Of a DNA stretch of 64,000 bases, positions 1 to 11,939 are shown in pieces; position 1 is the stretch's first letter, and the number at the start of each line of letters is the position of its first letter. Where the stretch lies: the NCBI GenBank assembly GCA_021234155.1, contig JAJEKV010000054.1:3643962-3707961 (forward strand). The letters are read 5' to 3'. Position numbers and translations under genes: made by a program. The DNA comes from Isoetes taiwanensis. Taxonomy: Eukaryota; Streptophyta; Lycopodiopsida; Isoetales; Isoetaceae. Under the pieces are notes generated by a model. That model was not told where the DNA came from, made no database searches, and saw only the letters and a list, made by a program, of their open reading frames with translations.

Positions 1-1195
1 CCGCCAAAGGGGCAAAGGTGGGCTCGCAGATCCGGTTACCTCGAATGTAACGACCCCGTGAGCACGCATGCAGGCGGTGTGTTCATCGGCAAATGTAGGG
101 GCAAGTCCGCCGCACTAAAGGAACGTATCCGCCCGTGATCCGGTGAAATCGCCGGGCAACTCGAAAGTGTGAGGCTCATCCTCAATGGCACTCGCCCGAC
201 AAAGACCGACAGAGCTGCCCTAGCTGGGGCCCCCAATCCACCCGCCCGCCTCGATGTGAAGATGGTGGGCACCTCGCGCGTAATGGAGGCAATGAGTCCG
301 CAGACTTTTTCGGGGGTACCGGGAACGCAGTAGAGTGCGGGCCCCGTGCCAACGCCAGGTTGATGTACTCCTTGTAATGGGCCGCCTTGACGGCGCTCTA
401 GAGCGCCCGGGATCGAGCTTGCCAAAGGAAGCAAAGCGTCCAGTACTCCGGCGGGTTGTCCGCGACGGCCTGCGTGTCCACGCATCGTGCTCACCCGCCG
501 TTCCATCGGCGAACCAGCGATCTCTCTTACCCCTCCAGCGGGCCCCGAGCCATTGTGGGCCCATTGCCCGCAGTAAAAGCCCGGTCGCGGGGAGCGAGCA
601 TCACCCATATTACCCACTTTTTTGAAAATAGGCGATGTGTCTATCAAGGGTCACCATTGGCGGCAAGAATCGATTTCTGCCGCAGGAGTCGATAGGGGAC
701 TGAAGGTTTCACCCCAAGTGCCCGTGCCAAAATGCCATGCACTGCTCCAAGTCATTCCGGATCGCCAAAGAGGCGATAGGGCCCCAAATCTCGGCCGTCT
801 GAAGGGCGAGGCTCGACCCGGCGCCAAAACAGATGTGACTGATGGCCCCAATCATAGAGCTCTGCCTGGTGACTGTTGTTCTGCATGGCATAAAGCGCTT
901 TCCAGCATGCTGTCACCCGCAAGCGGATGGACGCCTCCCAACAGAGCGAGGAGGGGAACTCCACCCTTAGGTACTTGTAGGTGGGCGTGAGCTCCACAGG
1001 CTGTCCCCGATATGTGAGTGCAGGAGGCGTGGGATGGCGTGAAGAGGATATGAGGACCACCCTGGTCTTGGCCAGTTCACGCGCATGTCTGTAGCCTGGC
1101 AGAATGTGTCTGTGGCATCCAGATGAGACTGCATAGCTTCTGGGGTGTGGGTTAGAAGGTCAACATCGTCCGCATAGATGAGCTGGCGGATGACC
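1..1195 (-). mobile_element. LINE fragment, RT to C-terminal region (degenerate)
   Basis: Read on the minus strand, this is the second half of a non-LTR retrotransposon ORF2. The reverse transcriptase motif [10 protein letters not shown] is encoded at about 1165-1185. It is followed by PTYKYL near 980, NDLEQ near 750, HIAYFQK near 630 and a HHLHIEAGGW segment near 250. The same order and motifs occur in the LINE at 44.1-47.4 kb on the plus strand, so both belong to one family. Several frame changes break the reading frame, so it is not functional. The element runs off the left edge. Its 5' side is cut at about 1195, where it abuts a gypsy fragment. Confidence 0.75.
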
Positions 1196-2340
1196 TGGTG
1201 CAAAGGCAAGGCATCAGGCTTTGTTTGGAGGGATCCAGGACAATACTTAATCATGAAATCAATGTGGGATAAGGCATGAGTATGCCACCAATCTTGATGA
1301 TGGCTGAGCGTTTGATATGTAATAGCTCCATAAGCCGCTTCCAAAAGCTTACGACTGAGGTCCAGATCACTGGCGATAGTGTCTAACAATCCATGAAGTC
1401 TAACTACTTCATGAAGAAGAAGATCAATTGTTCTCTCATTCGTGATAGTGATGTTACAAGGAATAAAATGAGCCATCTTAGAGAAACGATAATGATAACA
1501 TCATGACCCCGAGAAAATGATAACTCTGAAATAAAATCCACATAAATACTCTTCCAAGGTCCATCCAGAATAAGCAGCGACCGAAGAAGACCACGAGGAA
1601 GATGTCTCGAAACCTTTGCTCGATAGCATATATCACAGGATCGAATAAAAACTTCGGCAGAGCAACGAAGCCTAGGCCACCAATAATCTCGACTAATAAG
1701 TTTAAGAATCTTAGCTACCCCAAAATGTCCGACATGGGCAAGTCATGGCAAGCATGGAGAATTTGAAGCCTAGACAGATCTGGAACATACAAAAGCCCAT
1801 CATAAAACAAAAGCCCATCTCGAACTTTAAAACGATCGTAGTTTGACTACATTTGTCAAGAAGATGATGTGGAGCGAAGATATGAAAATATATTATGAGC
1901 CAAGAGATCCGAAGGAGAGATGCCCGAACAGACTCCAATAAGAAAGTATCATGCAGCCTCTCAAATAACATAATGGCCATAGGTTGAAACCGATCAGACC
2001 GTATAACGACATGTGATTGCTGATCAAATATGGGATCACCTAGCTTAAGCTCAAGGTAGAAGAATTGAAACACGGCGTCAGGCTTTCCTTGGAGAAATCC
2101 AGGATGACACTTAATAAAAAAATCATTAGAGAATAATACTTCAGTATGCCACTGGATGAATGAGCATTTGATGCGTAATAGGTCCAAAAGTCACTTTCAA
2201 AAGCCTGTGACGAATTGAGGTCCAAAATCACTGATGGTAATATCTGGCAATCCATGAAGTTTGACTACTTCATGAAGAAGAAGATTAGTTGTTCCCTTGC
2301 TGACTCATGCAACATTGTCAATGTCGGAACAAAACTATAT
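1196..2340 (-). mobile_element. Ty3/gypsy pol fragments, tandemly duplicated and rearranged
   Basis: Minus-strand translation shows pieces of a gypsy polyprotein. There is an integrase piece (KMAHFIPC, then [16 protein letters not shown]) and an RNase H end ([16 protein letters not shown]), with a second pair HEVVKLHGLPD and FIKCHPGFLQGKPDA. Between them lies the usual linker to integrase (LKLGDPIFD, then FLLES). In a normal pol the order is RT, RNase H, integrase. Here an integrase piece runs straight into an RNase H end at two places. The segments 1205-1440 and 2070-2300 align with each other at an offset of about 865 bp, so the rearranged unit was duplicated in tandem. Stops and indels make it non-coding. 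Confidence 0.65.
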
Positions 2341-2680
2341 TAGTAGAGACCAGAGATTTAGAGTTATACACACAAAGAAAGTAACCGAGGCGACAGATTC
2401 GATTCTTGCGTTTGTTTATTCTTAGTTCTTATGGAGTTTTGACAAGTGGTGACATTTTCCTAGTTAGTGGCTGTAATAAGGCATATTCTTAAGATAGTGC
2501 TTAGAGCTTAACCCATCTTTGATCTGGGAGTGTGGAGACATCCGAGCAGACAACAATAGCTCCTCCTTGCCAGGTACGAGTTGTAAACAATCGTTTGAGC
2601 CGCAGACAAGCTTGTGTGTGAATGGTAAAGTTATCCAAAGCCTTATGAGTATTCCAGGGAAGTGAAGGACGACAAAATGC
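2341..2680. other. No recognisable gene
   Basis: A 70-codon open frame lies on the minus strand at 2501-2713 and crosses into the left inverted repeat of element 1. I recognise no domain in it. Confidence 0.5.
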
Positions 2681-2709
2681 CATCAAGTCGTATTTAATTA
2701 AAGTGGGAC
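2681..2709 (+). repeat. Left terminal inverted repeat and CATC duplication of element 1
   Basis: CATC at 2681-2684 is followed by the 25-bp repeat at 2685-2709, which matches the reverse complement of 14414-14438 at all 25 positions. Confidence 0.65.
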
Positions 2710-3570
2710 TCATTCCATTCCCATTTTTTTTCGGAACCCTGTTAATTTACATAAAAAGGAGCACCCCGACCCGAAAACTATCCTTAATTCGAATTTTTGT
2801 CTAAAACTCTGCATCCAAGCTTTGCTCCAGTTTTCTCTGGTTAGCGAGTCGAGAACAAGAACAATGCAACTGAAACAAAGGAAATTCATTAAAGATTAAA
2901 ACCAAAGATCTAGTTGAAAGAGAATTTTTATTAATAAATTGAATAGGTACAATGGCGGTCTTGCTGTCACTACAGTTACATCATCGTGGTAGGTGGTCCA
3001 CCTTAGGGGATTAACTTGCGGCGCTTCTTCGCCCGACCGTAAGCCTTGGGGCAACCCGAAGAGTGTGGAATGCCTCACGTGGAGGTGCCTCTCGAGCTAC
3101 CGGCAGAACTGCCCACCCGACCGCTCCACTCGCCTCATGACCTTCCATCGAATATGCTCCTTCCCCAACCTCCGTGGATGTTATGCAATGCTTGCAAGAT
3201 GCTTTGAGCTTCCTGGACTTTCTCTTTGTTCTTCGCCTGTTCTTTATCCCCGTGGTGTAGTGAGCAACCTCTCAATTCGCGAAAGCAACCTTATCCCAAA
3301 GGCGGGCAAGAGTGTAGCGTGACCGGGATCTCGTGCTTAACGGTATTTCTTCCGCCTTTGAGCGGGATCTGTGCCGCTGAGCGGTCTGTGGATGCCCGGC
3401 GGGATCTCGTGGCCGGTGTCGGATCTGTGCCTGAACCACCTGGAGCAAGGAGAGTATGATTAACAATTACGGTGCCATTAGTCAAAACGAAGAAAAGAAT
3501 GTTGAAATCAAATTACAATGGAGAACATTCATTCCATACAACTGCATCCAATGACGTGGGAAGTAGTGTC

Positions 3571-3778
3571 TTTTCGACTTCGCGAAGTCGAAAGGCCCAT
3601 AAAAGTGAAAGTACAACCAGTGCCTTTCTCGACTCGCGAGTCGAGAAAGGCCCAGGAAACGCAACGTAGAAGCATTATCATAATAGATTGTAGCTGCATC
3701 CAGTCACACAATCAAACATACAAATGGTCTCATCAACAGGACAAGCATGCCTTTCTCGACTCGTGAGTCGAGAAAGGC
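3571..3778. repeat. 22-bp palindromes, three copies (element 1 family)
   Basis: Three perfect or near-perfect palindromes lie at about 3571-3593, 3623-3650 and 3749-3778. The core half-site is TTCTCGACTCG followed by its inverse. The second and third copies extend symmetrically to about 28-30 bp. Single changes at the centre (CGCG or CGTG) distinguish the copies. Confidence 0.85.
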
Positions 3779-3880
3779 ATCGAAAACTCAATATACAAGT
3801 ATATTCATTACAAAATGTTCAATACATGTGTTCACGTTTGTTTACAATATTCACACAATTTGACTATCTGAAAGCAGAGG

Positions 3881-4640
3881 TCACTCTTCTTGTTCACCAA
3901 AATATTTGTCGTCCATAGCTTTCATGATCGCTTTGCTCTCTGGATCGGGTTCCGTGAGGCTCGGATAGTTCCTAATCACATCGGCGACAAGAATGGCAAA
4001 GAGGGATTCCGCCAAGACAGACACAACCAGAAGGACAACCACCTATCCGCCTCATATTCTTCGGTCGATATGGCTTAGCAATGATTGTATTTTTGCCGTT
4101 ATGATAGCACTTGTAGGCGGAGTCGTCTATGATCCGTGGTTGTGTTTGCCATAGTCCCGAATTGCTCATAAACCCCGGCCCAGCCTTTTCACCATTATAG
4201 GCTTCCCCTTTGTGATGGGCTGGATCGAGGTCCGACACATGCTCGACCCTTTTCGCTTCCCCCAAACGAACTTGAACTTCAAAACTGAAATGCCGAGAAC
4301 ACCAAGAACATTGACAATATTTTTCTTTGCCATACAAGACCATATGCCCGCCCGAATCCCCGTTCGTGCACCATTCAACAATTTCCTTAGCTCTAGGCCC
4401 CGGATACACTATTTTATGCTCTGTTCGGCTCGGGATTTGCGAGGTGTTAATCTCGAGGGACGTCTTTATCGTGGTATACCGCAGCTAATACTCCATTGAC
4501 GTCAAATATTACAAGCTTAGCGGGACCAAATTTGGATCCCGGTTGGAGTTTGGCTCGACCATATTTCGGGTTCATCCGGGATCCAAATGCGGGATCATTA
4601 TCTTTCGGTCCTTTTCGGGCCGCGGAGCGGTGTCTTGCTC
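3881..4640 (-). pseudogene. FCP1-like HAD phosphatase domain (broken)
   Basis: Minus-strand reading in two alternating frames gives the landmarks of an FCP1/HAD phosphatase domain in the right order. They are LVIFDVNGVL near 4500 (the first motif, with DVNG where the consensus is DxDGT/N), GIWSCMAKKNIVNVL near 4330, KPIMVKRL near 4190, and IDDSAYK near 4115 (the acidic motif). The frame then ends with a charged tail and a stop at 3881-3883. At least two frameshifts separate these parts. FCP1-type domains dephosphorylate proteins such as the RNA polymerase II tail; what this one acted on is unknown. It sits inside element 1, downstream of the ParB-like remnant on the same strand, so the two may have belonged to one transcript. 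Confidence 0.55.
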
Positions 4641-4760
4641 GATTGTCTTTGAGGAGTGCATTCTCCTCCTCGCGACGCGGAACCGCCGGTATCCAATGAC
4701 AATGATCCCGAGTCGTTGACATGGAACTCCCTAAAATGATGACATCATCCGCCGAAGGAA

Positions 4761-4850
4761 CGAGTTTTCTCGACTTCGCGAGTCGAGAATGAAAAGAAAA
4801 AAGGTATTGAAAGGAACGAAGTTTTTTCGATTCGCATGAAGTCGAGAAAC
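4761..4850. repeat. Palindromes of the element 1 family, two diverged copies
   Basis: Copies at about 4765-4790 and 4823-4850 share the half-site CTCGACTTCG or a variant. They lie between coding remnants on the minus strand. Confidence 0.75.
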
Positions 4851-5019
4851 ACCGATAGAGCAAAGTAAACTCACCTCAATCTCAGATTCTCAAGAATGTG
4901 TTCGCAGCATCCTTGTCTAAACCTTCGACATTCACGCTCACGCCGGCTTAGTCTCCCTCGCCCCTCGCCGTCTTTATCGCTTCCATTTGTCTTCCTCCCT
5001 TGAAATGCTCATGAAGCAG

Positions 5020-6535
5020 ATCCGTGTATGACCGAATGGTTTCAACCATGTCCTTATTTCCAACCACGGATATAGGTTTCATTCCAAACAAAGATAGCCC
5101 CCGAGAAGAACAGGCCATTCATGTACCACTCGCGATACAATTTGATCTTCCCCGACCAAGCCTGGTTATGAAGTACTTGATAACTCTTGGCCGGATAGGA
5201 ATTCTATGTATAGGACCTGCCGCACCATCTTTCTTTGACCTTGTCCATCGATGGAACATCCTCCATAAATCTGCCCCTTCCGTGGTTCCATCCGCTCTTG
5301 AGAGATCATGAAACTGTCGAGATAATGATGCTCGCTAGACCACCACTTATCCGGTCTACATACCGATCTTGAAATCAAAACCAAAACTATGTTGGCAAAG
5401 TTTGGTGCCTTCGGCAAGCCAAGTCTAACACTCATGATCTAGTTCAGTATATGGAGTACATGATCTTGTTGGTGAAGTTAATATCGGTTGCCCATTGGGA
5501 GACAAAGGTTGTCCGATTGCCCCATGCAAAAGACAAGGAAACTGAAAGTATCCAGTCGGTCATGTCCGTATTACCGCCTTGTACCAACCGCTCTATGTCA
5601 GCTTTGTCATAAAAAAGGGTGGGGTCTTCGATCATATTGATGACAAATAGTGCCACGGGTCCAGGTGCCAGTTCCAGACCACCAAATCCCTTGTGTCCCA
5701 AAGTTACCAGAAATGGGGGGGAGCTATCGTCGGCCTTAAATGGGACCACCCCGAATCCAAGCTTCCTCTTCAGAATTGCCATAGCGTTCGAGGGGAAAGG
5801 AAGGGTTTTGACGTTACGCTTCAGCTTGGTGTTGATGTAGGGTTGACATAGACGGTTCAATTCCTTCATGTCTTCCTCATCAAGGGCAGCCTTTTCCTTG
5901 TAATAATCAAAGTCATGGTATTCATTAGATGCAACGTTGCAGAACTCCGTGATGCCTTCTTCTAACGCAGACGCCGCCGCTTTAGGATCGTGGCATAATC
6001 CTTTGCGCCCCGCATTTTAGAACTCCTAGTCTTCCTTAGCGTGATTGTTCCATCCAAGATTCTCGCCTTGCGTGTCAAGCGTTTCTTTGTCCCGTGAGGC
6101 CCTGTATCCTCTTCATGAACTGCTTGTCAAACAACTTGGGGTCCGGCCGGATGGAAATTCTCCATTGCCGTCCTTGCCTTGCCTCTTGTCCATTGAGCCC
6201 ATATCTCGGTCCATTTCTCGGGCCCAGCCTCAATGCTAAGAATGAGGTCATATTGGTCCGAGAGAGACTCCCCCGCCTTTCCTTGGTGTTCTCTTCTTCT
6301 TCTCCTCTTCATCCTCTCCCTCATCATCTTCCTCGGCCCTCCAAAGAACATATCTGCATAGTTTCTCAAAGGTCTTCCACTTATCCGAGGGAGCCATGTT
6401 TCCTTTAGGGCCGAGGACAACCCAATGCTTTCCACTTGTTGCCTCAGCGTGTATGATCTGGTGAGGATAAGGGTCGCATTCGATCAATGTACCAATGTCG
6501 AGCATGATAGTATCTACAAACACCGAAATAAACAA
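5020..6535 (-). pseudogene. Unrecognised coding remnants between ParB-like and FCP1-like parts
   Basis: Several minus-strand open stretches follow one another: 6535-6248, 5869-5444 and 5435-5166. The first contains HWVVLGPKGNMAPSDKW and then an acidic run of Asp and Glu. The second includes FLVTLGHKGFGGLELAPG. They read as protein but I cannot assign a domain. They probably join the ParB-like and FCP1-like pieces into one decayed transposon gene, with palindromes of the element 1 family at its flanks. Confidence 0.35.
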
Positions 6536-6550
6536 GAATAGTAGCCGGGG

Positions 6551-6750
6551 TTTCGACTCGCGAGTCGAGAAAGTCCCTTTGAATGTCTAATTTTATTTTA
6601 CTTCTCTAGGTTTTCTCGACTCGCGAGTCGAGAAAGCTCGCATCCTTTGATTTTACGTGTTCCCACGGCTTTCGACTCATGAGTCGAGAAACCCGATGAT
6701 AATCGGGAAATGTTAGGATGGTAGGGCTTTTTCGACTTCATGAGTGAGAA
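6551..6750. repeat. Palindromes of the element 1 family, four copies
   Basis: Copies lie at 6551-6572, 6611-6635, 6669-6691 and a degraded one at about 6727-6750, spaced at about 60 bp. The first two have the CGCG centre and the third has CATG. Confidence 0.85.
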
Positions 6751-6799
6751 TGGAAAGAATCGAGTTATTTACCTACGTAGGCGGCACTCGCTGCTATTG

Positions 6800-7130
6800 T
6801 GTTCTGGCAGTGGCTAATGCTGGCCAGTTCGGTTGCTGGCGTCTCCGCTGAAAGAACTCTGCACTCTCGCTTAATCCTTGATCCTTTGCGGCACCTCCTT
6901 CTCGATACGCAATACTTGCGCCGCCCTCATCGAATGCCGACCGTCCACTACCCGAAGCCGGACGTCTTTTCCCCGCCAGTCTTCCTCGGACTTCAATTTG
7001 AACAACCGACTGTCGATCTGCTAAAAGGTATGACATCCGCGGGCATTGGATCGGCCGGGGATGTCGCACCATCGAGTTGAGAATCTCCGGCATGTGTCTT
7101 TGGATTAAATTCAATGGTTGAACAAGGCGG
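6800..7130 (-). pseudogene. ParB/sulfiredoxin-like domain remnant of element 1
   Basis: On the minus strand one frame gives FNPKTHA and then PMPADVIPF. After a one-base shift another frame gives DWRGKDVRLRVVDGRHSMRA. These match two landmarks of the minus-strand gene of element 2, PADVVPF and GKRFYIINGNHSVSA, in the same order and spacing. VVDGRHSMRAA resembles the G-x-H-R box of ParB/Srx-fold proteins. The frame is broken inside the domain and by a stop downstream. No helix-turn-helix domain of bacterial ParB type is visible here. Confidence 0.55.
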
Positions 7131-8950
7131 CATCTCGTGCAAACCTTCCGCGCCTAATATCCGGCGGCTTGTGTGATATTCCTAGCGGATATCCGAGCCG
7201 GCCGCTCCATTTTACTCAGGCCCCTCTCGTGAAATCTTGATCCGATCATCACGGATCCATTATTGGGGAGTCGACCATATCTTCATCTCATTCGCCATCC
7301 GATTCCTCCGTGTGGTGTCATCTTCTCCATCTTTGGTCTTTGGCGGACTTTTTTTCGTATGAACCACAACTTCATTCCCCCCGCTGCGAGTGTTGTAGAG
7401 TCTTGAGCGGTAGAGAAGTAAAGCTCCCGTATTGAGCAGTTTTCCCCGACTGAAATCTCCATTCCAAGCTCCCGGATGTTAGGGTTAGGCCTCCTTCATC
7501 CCTTCGAGATCCTTCCACCCAAGGTTCTCGACAATTTAAAGGCGCTTTGCCTTTTTTTTGGTGCCCTTCAGCCTTGCTCATGGAAGAGTGAGAATAATTT
7601 GAAACTGATAATTTTTGGTGTGATAGAACTTACTCTTCCGGCAGTCCCTCGACATGTAGTGTTAAATGCTTCGAACCGGGCGACCGAGAGGCGGAGAGCA
7701 CAACACCGATTTTCTTGTACTTGTCTCAGGAGCTCTTCTTGTCTCTTTGGTGGAGAAAGCAGATCTTTCTCCTTCCCACTTGTTGATACCTCGACATACT
7801 ACCAAGAATCTGCTGGTGTGTCAAGAAGCTCGTCTCAGTCCCCGATGACGAAGAACGGAGTTCGCCGGTGATCACTAGTGAGTCCGCGGTGAATCTTTTA
7901 CGCAAGAAGAAAGGATGGATCAGTTAAGGTATTAGACAAAAGATAAACCTCGAGCTCACGGGGTGTTTGTCTTCTTCTTCTTGGTGCGCTAGAACTAGCA
8001 TCCCCTCGGCGCCGCTTCTTGGACGGAGTCGCCATGTCTGTATGCCCCCTCATCCTCTTCCCCGATCGGACCCCCACGTCAGAATTAAGTTTCCTCCGCG
8101 GCGTTGTGAGTTTTAGGACTGCATGTAAAAAAAGATCGTGTTCTTTAGTTTGAATTTAAGGACATGCAATCATTTATGAAAAAAGCGGGCTAAGGGTACA
8201 AAGACGGTCGCCTTTAGCCCGCCTAAACACTATTTCGAAATTTAATCACATCAAGGGACTTAGTGAGCGAGCGTAGTTTATCTTGATGCGGCATTGGCGA
8301 CCTTGAGTTGAGGCCGAGCATCGACCGTAGCGACTTCAGGAATGGCGCCCAGCGGCAGCGGTAAAGCTAATGGCGCCTTGCATATGTGTGTTTTTCCCGA
8401 CCGTAGCGTTCTATTGCAAGCGGTTGATTTGATCGATGAGCACGCGGAGCTAAGGTAGGAAGCGGAGAGGATTTGCGCGGAACCACGGGAACTCTACAAC
8501 TTTGCGCCATGGAGCGAGGGGATCTGCGAGAATCGCGTTGACACAAGTATTAGATGCGAATACACTCTTGATGAGACCAAACGAAGAAGCAAAGACTCTA
8601 GGTGAGGCCGCGGGATCCGTGATCTGATGGCCCAAGGAATTACTGCGTGAAGAGGTGAGTTTTGAGATGCCTATGTTATTTCGCTTGTAGAACATGCGCG
8701 TCGTGTTTAAATAATGGGCTGGCGATAAGCTCGACGGATTCATCGTTTCCTTGTCCAACATTTTTTCAGCTTAGAGATGATTTACTCTACGGGTTGAGAG
8801 ATGCGGCGATGAAACAATGGATCGGGGTAAAAACGATTCCGTTTTAGGTGTATTTTTTCTTGGACATTTTCTTGGAATGTTGTACATAGATCAGGCTAGG
8901 TCTAAGGCCCAGGAGATGCGGTTCAAATGCATCCTCTTGTAGTTAGTCGG
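7131..8950. other. Element 1 interior without recognisable gene
   Basis: Minus-strand open stretches at 8761-8450 and 7581-7372 may be further exons or remnants of the ParB-like gene, but no motif is recognisable. Nothing else is supported. Confidence 0.4.
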
Positions 8951-8954
8951 AGGG

Positions 8955-9750
8955 GCCTCCACCCAGTCGGAACCACTCCTCTTCGCAATATTCGAGGAAG
9001 ATGGTTCGAAGGAGAGTGGCTCTCGCATGGCTAGAGGCACTTGGGACTAAAAACAGAGGAGAACGTAAAGTGCAGTAGTTGTAGAGAATGCAAGCCTTGG
9101 CTGTAAGGGATTCTCGACAAGAGAATTGGCTGTAAGGGATTCTCGACTTGCGAGTCGAGAATGCTTGGCTTCTTGTCTACATGCTTGGCTGGCTAGAGGA
9201 TTCTCGACTAGCGAGTCGAGAATCGCATTGTTAACCGTGTCTACATTCTCATTCGCAAGTCGAGAATGCCTTAGCCATCGAACTTCGGATGGTACACATG
9301 GAGTCTTGGGTTGGGTAAGGCATTCCCGGGCTTCATGGCCAGCCGAGAATGCACTCAGCAAGCTCTGTGGTTTCCCTGTGGTTAGTTGTAGTGGCCTCCA
9401 CCCATTCTGATCCAATCCTCTTCGCAATATTCGACGAAGATGGTTCGAAGGAGACGGTCTTTGATTGGGTAGAGGCCGCTGCGACCAATAAGGAGAGAAT
9501 GGGTTGCTAAGAGTTGGCTGCTAGACGGTCAAAACCACTTCCCTTCGCAATGTCCAGGAAGATAGAAGGAGAGTGGTTAAGGATCTGGGCAGCCAGCTCT
9601 AGAGTGCACTAGAGCTGTTTTTTTCGACTCACGCAGTCGAGAAAGTTGATTAGTCGCCGAGGCCTCCACCCGGTCGAGGCGGTCCTCTTCGCAATATTCG
9701 ATGAGCATGGTTCAAAGGAGAGTGACTCGCAGTGGGTGGAGGTACCGCGG
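8955..9750 (+). repeat. About 90-bp subrepeats, four copies
   Basis: A unit beginning GGCCTCCACCC and containing CCTCTTCGCAATATTCGA, then GATGGTTCGAAGGAGA, occurs at about 8955-9045, 9392-9490 and 9660-9750. A shorter version is at 9528-9600. The copies alternate with the 22-bp palindromes. Each unit is itself partly self-complementary (CCTCCACCC against GGGTGGAGG). Confidence 0.7.
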
Positions 9751-9958
9751 CGCACAAAGAGCCATTGATAGGGTATGACATTCTCGACTCACGAGTCGAG
9801 AAGGCTACCAGCGAGCTTAAAAAGAATGTGAAGACATTGGGTAGGCGTGTGCAATCGATCGTGAAGTCGAGAATCCCTCAAACCGCAGGTCCAGTGTACA
9901 CTCCCTCTTCTTCCTCTCGCGAGTCGAAGCGAGAAGTTCTCGACTCATGAGTCGAGAA
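9139..9958. repeat. Palindromes of the element 1 family, dense cluster
   Basis: Clear copies lie at 9139-9162, 9201-9222, 9621-9644, 9781-9802 and 9937-9958. Half or degraded copies are near 9110, 9245, 9860 and 9916. Centres vary (TTGC, TAGC, ACGC, CACG, CATG) while the arms are conserved. Confidence 0.85.
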
Positions 9959-9959
9959 G

Positions 9960-11040
9960 AAGGCCTTGTACTTCTCGGACCGTTGGCAAGTCGGAAGTAT
10001 TCTCAACTCGCCACTCGCATGTCTCATGCAAAGTGGAGGATATCTTTGTGAGTTAGAAATCACGGTACGTGAAGCAATTCCTATTCTTAGTTCTTCTTGG
10101 GAGAAAAACATTCCTAGTTATGTTACATTTATGAAACATTCTTAGAAGCGGTTTAGCTATATCTTTTGTGAATCTCTTACATTTAATGCTCGCAATATCT
10201 TACTTCCTAACACTGTCTCTCGATGAGTGACATCTCGGGTTGCTTGCTACTACTCTAACCACTATTCTCACTTTTGCCCCGTACAATGTATTCAATTCAA
10301 CCACAAGCAAGAAAAAAGATAACAAAAGCAGAAAACAATACAAAAAGAAAAGCGGATAATGTAGAGATTAGTGAGATTAATGAGAAAACAAATGAGATTA
10401 ATGAGAAAAAACAGAAGAAAGACAGAGAAATGAGATTAAAAAGGGTATGATATTACAAAAACATACCCGGATTTCTTTGGATGAGGAGGAGGCTTCCGTG
10501 TTCGATTCCATGTGGGTATAGTCGTTCGCAAAGCGTGAATAAGGATTTGTCGGGCCAGAATTGTAACAGGGGATTAATAAGAGCCTCTAACAACAGAATA
10601 TAAGTAAAAATGCAAAGAAAGGACTTACTGTAAAACTAAAAGCGGCACTAAAAGGGCCTCACTTTCTTCGGCGTGCGCCCACTTTCGAACACTCAATCTG
10701 CGAGAACCGGCGCTGGAAGCGCCCCGATCCGTCGACCAAGCTCTTGTCATAAGATGGCCTTGGAATGGTTTTGGTTCGATCATCGCGCTGATCGGAAAAG
10801 CGGGCGCTTAAGGAAAATACAGAGCTCAAGAGTGATCGAGAGAAAACAGGGGAGGAAGAATGGTGGGGGAGAGGAAGAGGGTGCGATTAATTACGGGCCG
10901 CACCCTCTAAACCTCGTAAAAGTGCAATAATAAACCCGCCACGCGTGTGGGCCATGCCCTCCATGATGTGGCAGTGCGGGTTGCTGACATGGCCACGCTT
11001 TCAGCCTCTGAGGAGGCACCACGTGGCCATGACAAGATAT
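9960..11040. other. Element 1 interior, no gene recognised
   Basis: No coding motif is seen. Near 10970-11032 there is a small inverted repeat (CATGGCCACG and CGTGGCCATG). Confidence 0.4.
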
Positions 11041-11290
11041 GAAAGGTTAGGTTATATGTTTATATATGTTACCTTATATATTTAATATGGTTTCAATGGT
11101 TGAATAGTTTCAATGGTTATATATGGTTACAATGTTTACATATGGTTTAGAATGAGTATGGTTGTATGGTTTAATATGGTTATATGATTTTAGTTAATAT
11201 GATTGTATGATTTAATATGGTTATATTTAATATGTTTGTATGGTTTTATATGGTTCATATGGTCATATTTGTGGTGTTTGGGGCTATATG
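11040..11290 (+). repeat. Degenerate ATATGGTT minisatellite
   Basis: About 250 bp of imperfect repeats of ATATGGTT and TGTATGGTTTA type lie just before the DUF7869-type remnant. Confidence 0.7.
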
Positions 11291-11939
11291 GTTTTAATGT
11301 GAGCTTTTTCATTCAGGAGCATGTGACATGAGTAAAATGGAGCCAAGGAAGTCCAAAGCAGAGGCCATTGCCCTAGGCTTCAATGGAGGAAGAAGGGTTG
11401 CCTTTTGTTGCACCCTTGCAAACTGGGGCGGTATTTGCAGAGGGCATAATAAGCTGCAGGTTGATCCATTTGATAGTGTGAATGATGAGAGGCTGGGAGA
11501 TAAACATCTTGAGTTGGCATTGTGAAGCTTCTTATCGAAGTTGATACAATCATGTCCTGTGGAAGCTCTAGTGATTGCATTGTGTGCTGTGGCTGCTTTG
11601 GAGTCCCAAGCTTCGGTTGAGATGGCCAATTAGATATATTACACACAAGAATGGTGATACTCTAGAATGCCCCTCTTGAACTACACACCCCAAGGCCCAC
11701 CCAAGGCCATGTGGAAGATTTGGTGGTCGATGAGCATCCTTTGATCACAAGGAAGAGACGCTATGTCTTTCATAAAAAGGCGACCAAGGGTGCCCAAGAG
11801 GCCTAGAAGTGACAAATATTTAGAAAGGATGGAAAGTATGGCACCAACCGGAGAAAACCGGAGGCAATTAGGGGACAAGAGTGTTGCAACCTAGATTGCA
11901 CAGTGCATTACAATGTGGATGACCTCGTGCGGATAAGGT

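Noticed and set aside
36-647. 203-codon minus-strand open frame
   Set aside because: It is one of several frames across a decayed LINE; the family motifs move between frames, so it is not an independent gene.
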